This document shows positions 43,931 to 52,800 of a stretch of 64,000 nt of DNA, in pieces. The notes under the pieces are model-generated. The model was given only the letters and a program-made list of their open reading frames with translations, ran no database searches and was not told where the DNA came from. Both the position numbers and the translations under genes were made by a program. Positions within the stretch are counted from its first letter, which is position 1. Each line of letters begins with the position of its first letter. The DNA is from Flavobacterium psychrophilum (GTDB lineage: Bacteria; Bacteroidota; Bacteroidia; Flavobacteriales; Flavobacteriaceae), in assembly GCA_945862065.1 (NCBI GenBank), contig CAMAWT010000009.1, positions 1 to 64,000 of the forward strand. The letters are read 5' to 3'.

Positions 43931-45895
43931 TTATTTCTTTAACTGAATTCTTACTTTTTCAAAAACGTCTTGATGAATATCTATGGTGAATTCTTTTTTT
44001 AATTCACTCACCCAATTTTGTTCTAAATATTGTTGGTAATCATTGATCACTTTTCCTTTACATTCGTCTAATGATTTGTCTCCTGGTGGAATTACTTTAT
44101 TAACTTTGGCAAAATAATAATAATCACCTTGTTTTATTATTCCCGAGAAACCTTCTTTTAATGGTAATTCTTTCGGCAAAGAAACTGACCCTTCTTCGTA
44201 AATTGCCATGTTTGACATTAAAGTAATAACTCCATTCGAATTGAATTTCTCTTCTATGTTTTTAATAGAAATACCTTTTTTAAACTGAACAGCTGCTTTT
44301 TCAACTACCGATTTATCAGTTGATGACAACAAAACAACTTCTGCTCTGGTTTTCCATTGGTATTTACTTTTTTGAGTTTCATAAAATGATTGCAAACCAA
44401 TAGTATCATTTTTGGCACGTTGCCAAATCTCTTTTTCCATTAATTCAAAAAGCAATAAACCATCACGGTATTCTTCCATCACAGCTGCAAATTCTGGATG
44501 CTCGTTTTCAAGATTTGCATCGTTGTATTTATTTAACTCTGCATCAACAAAGTTCTCATACAATGAACCCACCAACTTATCAACAGGTTTCGTTGTGACA
44601 CCAGATTTTTGCTGATCATCTATAAATTTTAAAAATGAAAAACCGGAAACCGGAAATGAATTAATCGTAAATAATTTTGAAGAATATGCCAACGAATCGG
44701 TAGGCTTTACCCATTTCGCTTCATAAATATCTGGAGTCATTTGTTTGGAAATTGAAGCATACATTTTTTTGTCTTTCTCTACAGTATATTTTTTTCGAAG
44801 TTTCAAATTCATCGATTTTTCGATTAACCGTGAACGTTCGTCTTTTCCAATTTTATTTTCTAATTCTGGTCGTAATTCTTCCAGTGATTTTAACGGATAT
44901 TTTTGTATCAATTTAACGATATGCCATCCAAATTGCGATTGAAAGGGTTGCGATATCGGATTTTCTTTGGTTAAAGAAAAAGCAGCATTTTCAAATTCTA
45001 TCGAACTTAATTGTCCTGACGCAAAACGATTTAATTCACCACCTTTTGAACTTGTTGATTTATCGTCAGAAAATTGTTGTGCTAATTCATCAAATTTTTC
45101 TCCTTGTTGCAATTTTTGATAGATATTTTGTATTGTTTTCTGAACCTCTTCAGCCGTTTTTGTTTCGCCCTCTTTTGGGTTTTGTAACATAATATGTGCA
45201 ACTGAAATTTCACCTCGGTTATCTCTGATATCATTAATTTTTATCAAATGATAGCCAAAACGAGTGCGTATTGGTTGAGAAACTTGATTTAATGGTGTTT
45301 TGTATGCCGCTGATTCAAACGGATAAACCATTCTAAAACTTGTAAAATATCCTAAATTACCTTGATTGTCTTTTGCAGAAGGATCTTCAGACGATTCTTG
45401 AGCTATTTTACCAAAATCTTCGCCTTTCACAATTTTATCTCGAAGTGCCAAAATTTTATTGTAAGCTACTAATGTATCTGCAGGAGCTGCATTTTCATTC
45501 ACCATTAATAAAATATGTGAAGCATTGATTTCTTTGGTCATTCTGTCATAACCTTCTAGTATCAAAGCGTCTGTAACTTTAGAGTCTGTTAAATAATTTT
45601 TTGCCAATTGAGCACGATAATTACTCAATTCTGTTTGGTATTGCTTACCGTTTTGTAAACCTAGTTTGTAGGCTTTATTCACTTTAAGTTTGTATCCAAT
45701 AAATAATTCAAGATATTGTTTTAAATCCTTTTGAGATTCGTCTTTCACCAAATCTAAATTTTTATTATAAACTCTAACAAACTCGTCTGTGTAATACGGT
45801 TTATCATTAATAGAAAAAAGCAATTCTTTATTTGAATTTTGTGCCGAAACGCAAACGCTAAAGAAAAATAATAATCTTAAAAATATTCGTTCCAT
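43931..45895 (-). CDS. parvulin-type peptidyl-prolyl isomerase, large
   Basis: A 654-residue periplasmic isomerase with a signal peptide (LRLLFFFSVCVSAQ). Two tandem parvulin domains (about residues 125-340) start with SHILLMVNENA and AHIMLQNPKEG, each ending in a GYHLIK or GWHIVK motif. A long C-terminal region without a recognised domain follows. Bacteroidota commonly pair such a protein with a SurA-like one, as here. Both probably assist outer membrane protein folding. It is the first gene of the operon with the promoter at 45944-45973. Confidence 0.9.
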   Translation of the reverse strand: MERIFLRLLFFFSVCVSAQNSNKELLFSINDKPYYTDEFVRVYNKNLDLVKDESQKDLKQYLELFIGYKLKVNKAYKLGLQNGKQYQTELSNYRAQLAKNYLTDSKVTDALILEGYDRMTKEINASHILLMVNENAAPADTLVAYNKILALRDKIVKGEDFGKIAQESSEDPSAKDNQGNLGYFTSFRMVYPFESAAYKTPLNQVSQPIRTRFGYHLIKINDIRDNRGEISVAHIMLQNPKEGETKTAEEVQKTIQNIYQKLQQGEKFDELAQQFSDDKSTSSKGGELNRFASGQLSSIEFENAAFSLTKENPISQPFQSQFGWHIVKLIQKYPLKSLEELRPELENKIGKDERSRLIEKSMNLKLRKKYTVEKDKKMYASISKQMTPDIYEAKWVKPTDSLAYSSKLFTINSFPVSGFSFLKFIDDQQKSGVTTKPVDKLVGSLYENFVDAELNKYNDANLENEHPEFAAVMEEYRDGLLLFELMEKEIWQRAKNDTIGLQSFYETQKSKYQWKTRAEVVLLSSTDKSVVEKAAVQFKKGISIKNIEEKFNSNGVITLMSNMAIYEEGSVSLPKELPLKEGFSGIIKQGDYYYFAKVNKVIPPGDKSLDECKGKVINDYQQYLEQNWVSELKKEFTIDIHQDVFEKVRIQLKK

Positions 45896-45943
45896 AAATT
45901 ATACTATCAAAATTTATTTTTTAAAAAAATTAATTACAATCAA

Positions 45944-45973
45944 CAAAAGTAACAATTCAAAGGGATTAAACAA
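45944..45973 (-). promoter_or_regulatory. promoter of the isomerase-moxR operon
   Basis: On the minus strand, TACTTTTG (45944-45951) fits the -7 box. TTG (45971-45973), 19 bp upstream, fits the -33 element. Confidence 0.55.
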
Positions 45974-46133
45974 GTCTTCAGTTTAGTATTAACAAAAATT
46001 TATAAACATCTAAAATAAGATTTGTGTTAACAATCATTATCACTTAAGAGAAACGCAGTAATTTATTTTAATCTCAAATGCATCTCAAACAATTGAAATA
46101 GAAAAGGTATTCGTTTTTTTACTTAATAAATAG

Positions 46134-46141
46134 TATTTTTG
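46134..46141 (+). promoter_or_regulatory. -7 box of prfC
   Basis: TATTTTTG fits TAnnTTTG and lies 18 bp before the ATG at 46160. Confidence 0.5.
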
Positions 46142-46159
46142 CAAACCATTAAATAAATT

Positions 46160-47749
46160 ATGACTTTTACAGAAGAAATCGCACGTAGACGTACCTTTGG
46201 TATTATTTCGCATCCCGATGCAGGAAAAACAACATTAACAGAAAAATTATTGCTCTTTGGTGGTGCGATACAAGAAGCTGGTGCCGTTAAAAACAATAAA
46301 ATAAAAAAAGGAGCAACTAGTGACTTTATGGAAATTGAAAGACAAAGAGGGATTTCGGTTGCAACTTCCGTTTTGGCATTCATATATAAGGACAAAAAAA
46401 TAAATATTTTAGATACACCAGGTCATAAAGATTTTGCCGAAGATACTTTTAGAACTTTAACAGCAGTTGATAGTGTTATTGTTGTAATTGATGTGGCAAA
46501 AGGGGTTGAGGAACAAACAGAAAAATTAGTTTCTGTTTGTAGAATGCGAAAAATACCTATAATTGTATTCATCAATAAACTTGACCGTGAAGGAAAAGAT
46601 GCTTTTGACTTAATGGACGAAGTAGAAAAAAAATTAGGTCTTCACGTTACCCCTTTGAGTTTTCCAATCGGAATGGGTTATGATTTTCAAGGAATTTATA
46701 ATATTTGGGAGCAAAATGTAAATATGTTTAGCGGTGATAGTCGGAAAAACATTGAAGACACCATTGCTATTACTGACATTAATAGTCCTGAAATTGACAA
46801 ATTAATAGGAGATAAAGCAGCAATTAAATTAAGAGAAGAACTCGAACTAATTGATGAAGTGTATCCTAAATTTGATCGACAAGAGTATTTGGACGGAAAT
46901 TTACAACCCGTCTTTTTTGGTTCGGCATTAAACAATTTTGGTGTTAGAGAATTATTGGATTGTTTTATAACCATTGCGCCTACTCCAAAAGATAAGGAGT
47001 CAGATACACGATTAGTTAAGGCAGATGAAACAAAATTGTCAGGATTTGTGTTTAAAATTCATGCTAATATGGATCCTAAACATAGAGATCGATTAGCTTT
47101 TGTGAAAATTGTTTCTGGAACTTTTGAACGAAACAAGCCTTATTTGCATGTTAGAAATAACAAATCAATGAAGTTTTCGAGTCCGAATGCTTTTTTCGCA
47201 GAAAAGAAAGAAATAGTTGATATTTCCTATCCAGGAGACATTGTTGGTCTTCATGATACTGGTAATTTTAAAATTGGAGATACCTTAACCGAAGGGGAAT
47301 TAATGAATTTTAGGGGCATACCAAGTTTTTCTCCAGAACATTTTAGATATATCAATAATGCTGATCCTTTAAAGGCAAAGCAATTAGAAAAAGGTGTTGA
47401 TCAATTGATGGACGAAGGTGTGGCGCAATTATTTACATTAGAATTAAATAACCGTAAAATAATTGGAACCGTTGGAGCGCTTCAATATGAAGTTATTCAG
47501 TACCGATTGGAACACGAATATGGTGCAAAATGTACTTATGAAAACTTTCCGGTGCACAAAGCATGTTGGGTAAAACCTGACGATGCTAAGAGTGAAGAAT
47601 TTAGAGAGTTTAAGCGTGTTAAGCAAAAATTCATGGCACATGATAAATTTGGACAATTAGTATTTTTAGCAGATTCAGACTTTACAATTCAAATGACACA
47701 AAGTAAATATCCAACTGTGAAATTATATTTCACTTCTGAATTTGATTAA
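46160..47749 (+). CDS. prfC: peptide chain release factor 3
   Basis: A 529-residue translational GTPase that recycles RF1 and RF2 after termination. G1 is SHPDAGKTTLTEK, G2/G3 are RGISVATS and DTPGHKDFAEDT, and G4 is NKLDREG. Domains II and III of RF3 follow to full length (FMAHDKFGQLVFLADSDFTI near the end). It is transcribed alone, with its own -7 box and a terminator. Confidence 0.95.
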   Translation: MTFTEEIARRRTFGIISHPDAGKTTLTEKLLLFGGAIQEAGAVKNNKIKKGATSDFMEIERQRGISVATSVLAFIYKDKKINILDTPGHKDFAEDTFRTLTAVDSVIVVIDVAKGVEEQTEKLVSVCRMRKIPIIVFINKLDREGKDAFDLMDEVEKKLGLHVTPLSFPIGMGYDFQGIYNIWEQNVNMFSGDSRKNIEDTIAITDINSPEIDKLIGDKAAIKLREELELIDEVYPKFDRQEYLDGNLQPVFFGSALNNFGVRELLDCFITIAPTPKDKESDTRLVKADETKLSGFVFKIHANMDPKHRDRLAFVKIVSGTFERNKPYLHVRNNKSMKFSSPNAFFAEKKEIVDISYPGDIVGLHDTGNFKIGDTLTEGELMNFRGIPSFSPEHFRYINNADPLKAKQLEKGVDQLMDEGVAQLFTLELNNRKIIGTVGALQYEVIQYRLEHEYGAKCTYENFPVHKACWVKPDDAKSEEFREFKRVKQKFMAHDKFGQLVFLADSDFTIQMTQSKYPTVKLYFTSEFD

Positions 47750-47770
47750 AAATTAGTATTTTTTAAAATA

Positions 47771-47799
47771 AAAAATCATCCAATTTCTGGATGATTTTT
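47771..47799 (+). terminator. terminator of prfC
   Basis: AAAAATCATCCA / TGGATGATTTTT, a 12-bp stem with a 5-nt loop and a T tail. It is A-rich on the left side, so it could also stop minus-strand RNA arriving from the repeat region. Confidence 0.85.
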
Positions 47800-47820
47800 T
47801 TTTAAATTGACTAAAAAAAA

Positions 47821-47885
47821 CTAATAGGCGTTTAAATTTAATTAGGCTTTTATAAAAGTCATTAGGCTTATACTTTAGGCTTGTA
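47821..47885 (-). repeat. AAGCCTAA short repeat cluster
   Basis: On the minus strand the word AAGCCTAA (or a close variant ending CGCCTATT) occurs four times in 65 bp. Similar AAAGCC words occur in the two RNA-like units to the right. No coding. Confidence 0.5.
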
Positions 47886-47920
47886 AAAATGAAAATGTTA
47901 AACAAAATAAACAATTTTTT

Positions 47921-48001
47921 TAATAAAAACCATCCTTCCCAGAATGGTTTTTATTGATATTTTGGCTTTTAAGATGAAAAAAAAATATTTTGGCTTTCTA
48001 T
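47921..48001 (-). ncRNA. putative small RNA, tandem unit 1
   Basis: On the minus strand a -7 box TATATTTG (48006-48013) is followed by about 80 bp without an ORF. It ends in a terminator-like hairpin AAAAACCAT / ATGGTTTTT (47925-47952). The transcript would carry AAAGCCAAAATATT and AAAAGCCAAAATAT. A paralogous unit lies exactly 180 bp upstream with the same order of parts. No homologue is recognised. The transcript is inferred, not shown. Confidence 0.4.
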
Positions 48002-48064
48002 GGTACAAATATACTAGGCATCAACAAGTTGAAAAAATAATTTAGGTAGATATAAGTTTATGAA

Positions 48065-48269
48065 CGTGTAGAATTTTTACTACAAAAAACAATCTGAATT
48101 TAAAAAATTAAAAACCATCCTTTTCAAGATGGTTTTTGTTATTGGCTCGTAAAAAAGAATATAAATGCTCTGGCTTTGTACATGACAAATTTACATCGTT
48201 ATAAATCTTTGAAAAAATAAAATCTGTAGAACAAATTTAACCACCGTGTAGAATTTTTACTACAAAAAA
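48065..48269 (-). repeat. 180-bp tandem duplication (boundary copies)
   Basis: The 25-bp phrase CGTGTAGAATTTTTACTAC plus six As occurs at 48065-48089 and again at 48245-48269, exactly 180 bp apart. The -7 boxes (48006 and 48186) are also 180 bp apart. A TTGAAAAAATAA phrase and an AAAAACCATC hairpin recur in both units (hairpin spacing about 185 bp). This marks an old direct duplication that has drifted in the intervening sequence but kept promoter and terminator. Confidence 0.75.
48104..48181 (-). ncRNA. putative small RNA, tandem unit 2
   Basis: On the minus strand a -7 box TAAATTTG (48186-48193) is followed by about 78 bp ending in the hairpin AAAAACCATC / GATGGTTTTT (48110-48137) and a T-rich tail. 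It carries AAAGCCAGAG and GAGCCAATAAC words matching unit 1. A further -7-like box lies at 48232-48239. No ORF. Expression is inferred from promoter-terminator order and duplication. Confidence 0.4.
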
Positions 48270-48290
48270 GAACCACCTTTTGGTTGACTC
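48270..48290 (-). terminator. short terminator after the T9SS gene fragment
   Basis: AACCA / TGGTT stem followed by CTTTTTT on the minus strand, about 20 bp after the stop of the sorting-domain gene. Confidence 0.5.
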
Positions 48291-48310
48291 TTTCAAACTT
48301 TAATTATTGA

Positions 48311-48660
48311 TTATTTTTTAACAACTTTAATTGTTTTCGAAACTTGATCAGAAGTAACTTCTACAAAGTAAGTTCCTGATGCAAATGATGATAAATCAAC
48401 TTGTGTTGAAGTAGCATTGACTTTTCTAATGATTACTTCTTGACCTAACATATTGAAAACTCTAACTTGAGTAATCGAGTCTGAATAACTAATATTTAAA
48501 ATATCAGATGTTGGATTTGGATAGTAATTAAAATTAGCAACATCAAATGTGTTTCTGTCTAGAGTTACTGTTACAGTAATAGCTAAAGCAGTACTTCTAC
48601 AAGAACCTACTACTGAAACTGCGTAATAAGTTGAACCATTTGTAATTTGAGTACCAGATA
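48311..48660 (-). pseudogene. T9SS sorting-domain C-terminus of a broken gene
   Basis: About 116 residues survive: the end of an Ig-like or FN3-like repeat (NGSTYYAVSV) and then a complete type A T9SS sorting domain. The latter has NYYPNPTSDILNIS, VRVFNMLGQEV, SSFASGTYFVEV and a basic end KTIKVVKK. This is the signal for export by the type IX system. The 5' side stops exactly at an IS-end-like element at 48661, and no start codon of its own is present. The matching N-terminal part probably begins at 49117; the middle is missing. Confidence 0.75.
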
Positions 48661-48791
48661 TGTAAATTGTCAGCAAAAAGTATACTTATTTAGTCAAAAA
48701 CTAAGAGAGTGTTTTTAAAAATTATTATTAAATTTGAATTATTAACTAAATACTCTCTTAGGAAAAGTCAAATTTAGTTTGAAGACATACA
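48661..48791. mobile_element. IS-end-like remnant inside the broken T9SS gene
   Basis: It starts TGTAAATTGTCAGCAAAAAG, matching the motif at 2938, and ends TTTGAAGACATACA, a weak inverted match to its own start. Inside is a long inverted repeat CTAAGAGAGT (48701-48710) / ACTCTCTTAG (48752-48761). No transposase. It is probably a decayed IS or a MITE-like element about 130 bp long. No target-site duplication is seen, which fits a deletion of the intervening gene. Confidence 0.5.
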
Positions 48792-49117
48792 CTCATAAAG
48801 TAAAAATTGAACCCAATATTTGTAGCTGAAGATGCTGTTGCGTCTGAAAGTGGTGCTACTAACTGAGTAGTTCCAGTTGACATGTCGATAACATTGCTAT
48901 TTACATCTAAAGCTAACGAACCCGAAGTATTAGTGCTAAAAGCATAATTAGCTGAAGATTGTCCTTGAGCCAATACAAAAGAAAATAACGCCACAAACAT
49001 GGTTACAAACGAAAGCCAGTTTCGTTTAAAACCTGTGTACGATGCATCTCTTTTTGTTTGAAAATTTGTTGAAGCACCATTATTGCTAGCCTCAACGGAA
49101 TCGTAATTATTATTCAT
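48792..49117 (-). pseudogene. N-terminal fragment of a T9SS secreted protein
   Basis: It starts MNNNYDSVEASNNGAS, then a hydrophobic signal (LSFVTMFVALFSFVLAQG) placed about 35 residues in. The mature region has ANYAFSTNTSGSL, IDMSTGTTQLVAPLSDATA and NIGFNFYFM. This is the usual opening of large Flavobacterium secreted proteins. At FYFM, where homologues continue with Gly, the reading frame runs into the IS-like remnant and ends at 48758. Inference: the 5' end of the gene whose 3' end is at 48311-48660. Confidence 0.75.
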
Positions 49118-49257
49118 AAAATTATTTTTTTTTGGTTACTTAATAATTTATACAAATTATAAAAAAAATTACAAACATTATTTTTTTGTTATTATTTTAT
49201 CATTTTAAATTAAAGTGCCTTTTTTTAATGAAATTTTTAATCTGAAAACGGGTTTTT

Positions 49258-49393
49258 GCGTGAAGGATTGCAGTGGAAAGCCCAAAGCCACTTGTAGCGT
49301 CAGCGGAAAGTGGCGAGGACTTGAAACGGAAAGCCTGACCCCGTTTTAGTAGATTTTCAATTTTTGGAAAGATGATGTAAACGGGGCACGCCC
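49258..49393 (-). repeat. variable-hairpin intergenic repeat, copy 2
   Basis: Read on the minus strand: GGGCGTGCCCC, GGGGTCAGGCTTTCCGTT, a hairpin GCCACTT...AAGTGGC, and TTTCCACTGCAATCCTTCAC. The flanks match the 9950-10049 copy closely, while the hairpin sequence is unrelated. Located between the broken T9SS gene and the DUF3467 gene. The rest of 49118-49257 is AT-rich with nothing recognised. Confidence 0.7.
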
Positions 49394-49401
49394 AAATGAA
49401 T

Positions 49402-49432
49402 AAAAAAAACCTCTCGAAAGTGAGAGGTTATG
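49402..49432 (-). terminator. terminator of the rpo operon
   Basis: AACCTCTC / GAGAGGTT stem with a 6-nt loop, followed by eight Ts on the minus strand, right after the DUF3467 gene. Confidence 0.85.
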
Positions 49433-49434
49433 AG

Positions 49435-49743
49435 TTATGCTTGACCGGCTGGGCCAAAATTCATGGGTATATGTGGTTGTTCGGATTCTTTGATTTCACC
49501 GTGAGCCGCTTCAAATCGGTGGATGTTTTCACCTAATGCTTTGAGTAATCTTTTGGCGTGTTGCGGCGTTAAGATGATTCTTGATTTTACTTTTGATTTT
49601 GGAACTCCTGGCATGATGGTTACAAAATCGAGTACAAACTCTGATTGTGAGTGGTTGATGATGGCTAGGTTTGAATAGATTCCTTCGGCTGTTTTTTCGT
49701 CTAATTCTATATTAATTTGACCTTGTTGTTCGTTATTGTTCAT
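49435..49743 (-). CDS. DUF3467 protein
   Basis: A 102-residue protein of DUF3467. It shows INIELDEKTAEGIYSNLAIINHSQSEFVLDFV, then SRIILTPQHAKRLLKALGENI. The fold is beta-rich with a terminal helix and there is no signal peptide. The function is unknown. It lies 107 bp after rpoC, separated by a hairpin, a placement I recall as common in Bacteroidota. That suggests, but does not prove, a link to transcription. Confidence 0.9.
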   Translation of the reverse strand: MNNNEQQGQINIELDEKTAEGIYSNLAIINHSQSEFVLDFVTIMPGVPKSKVKSRIILTPQHAKRLLKALGENIHRFEAAHGEIKESEQPHIPMNFGPAGQA

Positions 49744-49790
49744 GAATTTTGTTTTAGATATTCAAATGTACTACAATTTATTTAATAAAA

Positions 49791-49827
49791 AAACCACTAC
49801 TATCGATTTGTTCAATAGCAGTGGTTT
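49791..49827 (-). terminator. hairpin after rpoC
   Basis: AAACCACTACTAT / ATAGCAGTGGTTT stem (one mismatch), followed by T7 on the minus strand. It could terminate or reduce rpoC transcription before the DUF3467 gene. Confidence 0.75.
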
Positions 49828-49849
49828 GGTATAATAACTAGGAATTATT

Positions 49850-52800
49850 TTAGTAAATAAATTCTTCGCTAGTGATTGTTTGTTCTTTGTATTCGTCTTT
49901 ACTTCCAACAATTCTGTCGTCGTATTCTCTCATACCTGTTCCTGCAGGGATTCTGTGTCCTACAATTACATTTTCTTTCAATCCTTCTAATGTATCAACT
50001 TTACCTGCAACTGCAGCTTCGTTTAATACTTTGGTTGTTTCTTGGAAAGAGGCTGCTGAGATAAACGATTTGGTTTGAAGCGATGCTCTTGTGATACCTT
50101 GAAGTACTGGTGTTGCTGTTGCGGTAACAACATCACGAGCTACTACTAGATTTTGATCATTACGTTTTAGTAACGAATTTTCATCACGTAATTGACGCGG
50201 AGAAACAATTTGACCTGCTTTTAGGTTTTCTGAATTTCCTGCATCTTCAACCACTTTCATTCCGTATAATTTATCGTTTTCTAAGATAAAATCGCTCGTA
50301 TGACATAATTGCTCTTCTAAGAATAAGGTATCTCCTGGATCTTCGATTCTAACTTTACGCATCATTTGACGTATAACTACCTCAAAGTGTTTGTCGTTGA
50401 TTTTTACACCTTGAAGACGGTATACTTCTTGAATTTCGTTTACCAAATACTGTTGAACGGCAGAAGGACCTTGAATTCTAAGGATATCATCTGGTGTGAT
50501 TGCTCCATCAGATAAAGGAACACCTGCTCTTACGAAGTCATTTTCTTGAACCAAAATTTGACTAGATAATTTTACAAGATATTTCTTCACTTCACCGAAT
50601 TTAGATTCGATGATGATTTCGCGATTACCTCTTTTGATTTTTCCGAAAGTAACAACACCATCAATTTCTGAAACTACCGCTGGGTTTGAAGGATTACGAG
50701 CTTCTAACAGCTCGGTAATTCTTGGTAAACCTCCTGTGATATCGCCAGATTTTGATGAACGACGTGGGATTTTAACAAGAATTTTACCTGCTTTAATTTT
50801 CTCGCCATCGTCTACCATAAGGTGCGCTCCAACTGGTAAGTTGTACGAACGAATTAATTCGCCGTCTTTACCATATACTAATAATGTAGGTACTAATTTT
50901 TTGTTTCTTCCTTCAGAAATTACTTTTTCTTGGAACCCTGTTTGCTCATCAATTTCAACCATGAATGATTGACCTTGCTCTAAATCTTCGTAAGCAATTT
51001 TTCCTGTAAATTCAGAAACGATAACTCCATTATATGGATCCCATTTACAGATGATAGCACCTTTTTCTAGAACGTCTCCATCTTTAACAAAAATACTAGA
51101 ACCGTATGGAATGTTGTGTGTACTTAATAAAATACCCGTTTTAACATCGATTAATTTCAACTCCGTAGAACGAGAAACAACAATATTTACTTTGTTTCCA
51201 TCGGCGTCTTCACCAATAACCGTTTTTAAATCTTCGATTTCTAGTTTACCTGGGAAACGAGCAAGAATACTTGATTCTTCAGAAACACCTCCTGCTACCC
51301 CACCTACGTGGAATGTACGAAGTGTTAACTGCGTACCTGGCTCTCCAATTGATTGTGCTGCAATTACTCCAACTGCTTCACCTTTTTGAGTCATTTTTCC
51401 AGTAGCCAAGTTACGTCCGTAACATTTAGCACAGATACCTTTTTTAGCTTCGCAAGTTAATGGTGAACGAACTTCTACTTTTTCAAGAGGAGATTCGTCA
51501 ATTGTTTTAACGATAGCTTCGGTAATTTGTTCGCCTGCATGGATTAAAACTTCAGAAGTTAAAGGATTTATTACATCTTGTAATGCAACACGTCCTAAAA
51601 TTCTTTCTCCTAATGTTTCAACGATTTCTTCGTTTTTCTTCAATGCAGAAACTTCAATTCCTCTTAAGGTACCACAATCAACAGAGTTTACAATAACATC
51701 TTGAGAAACGTCATGTAGTCTTCTTGTTAAGTATCCAGCATCTGCTGTTTTAAGAGCGGTATCTGCAAGACCTTTACGAGCACCGTGCGTAGAAATAAAG
51801 TATTCTAAAATTGAAAGACCTTCTTTAAAGTTAGAAAGAATAGGGTTTTCGATAATTTCACCACCACCAGCAGTTGATTTTTTTGGCTTAGCCATCAAAC
51901 CACGCATACCGGTTAACTGACGAATCTGTTCTTTAGATCCCCTTGCTCCAGAGTCAAGCATCATATATACCGAGTTGAAACCTTGTTGGTCTTCACGGAT
52001 ATTTTTCATTGCTAATTCTGTTAACTGAGCATTGGCAGATGTCCAAATATCAATAACCTGGTTGTAACGTTCGTTATTTGTAATTAATCCCATGTTGTAG
52101 TTCATAGAAATACCTTCTACTTGAACTCTAGCATCTGCGATTAATTGTGTTTTTTGCTCTGGAATTTTAATATCCCCTAATGAGAATGACAATCCACCTT
52201 TGAAGGCAAATTTGTACCCCATGTCTTTCATATTATCTAAGAAAGCTGCTGTAGTTGGTACATCAGTTACAGATAAAATTTTTCCGATAATATCACGTAA
52301 CGATTTTTTTGTTAAAACTTCATTGATAAATCCTGCTGCTGGCGGTACTACTTCGTTGAACAATACTCTACCTGCAGTAGTTTGAATGATTTTTATAACT
52401 TTATTTCCATTGTCATCAATATCATTTGCTCGGATTTTAACTCTTGCATTTAATTCCAATTTACCTTCATTCAAAGCAATATTTACTTCTTCAGCAGAAT
52501 AAAAAGTTAAATCTTGACCTAAAATAATATGTTCTGGTGTTGACAAACGTTCTTTGGTCATATAATAAAGACCCAAAACCATGTCCTGAGAAGGTACAGT
52601 AATTGGCGCACCATTTGCAGGGTTCAAAATATTATGAGAAGCCAACATCAATAATTGTGCTTCTAAAATAGCTTCTGGCCCTAGTGGTAAGTGAACCGCC
52701 ATCTGGTCACCATCAAAATCCGCATTAAATGCCGTACAAACTAAAGGGTGCAATTGAATCGCTTTTCCTTCAATTAATTTTGGTTGGAATGCTTGGATAC

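Noticed and set aside
48270..48300. Third 180-bp unit on the right of the twin RNA units
   Set aside because: The repeat stops after the second boundary phrase at 48269; what follows is the terminator and end of the T9SS gene fragment.
49872..50078. Plus-strand ORFs antisense to rpoC and rpoB
   Set aside because: Many short ORFs lie opposite these long conserved genes; their composition mirrors the real coding strand and none has a start context or family match.
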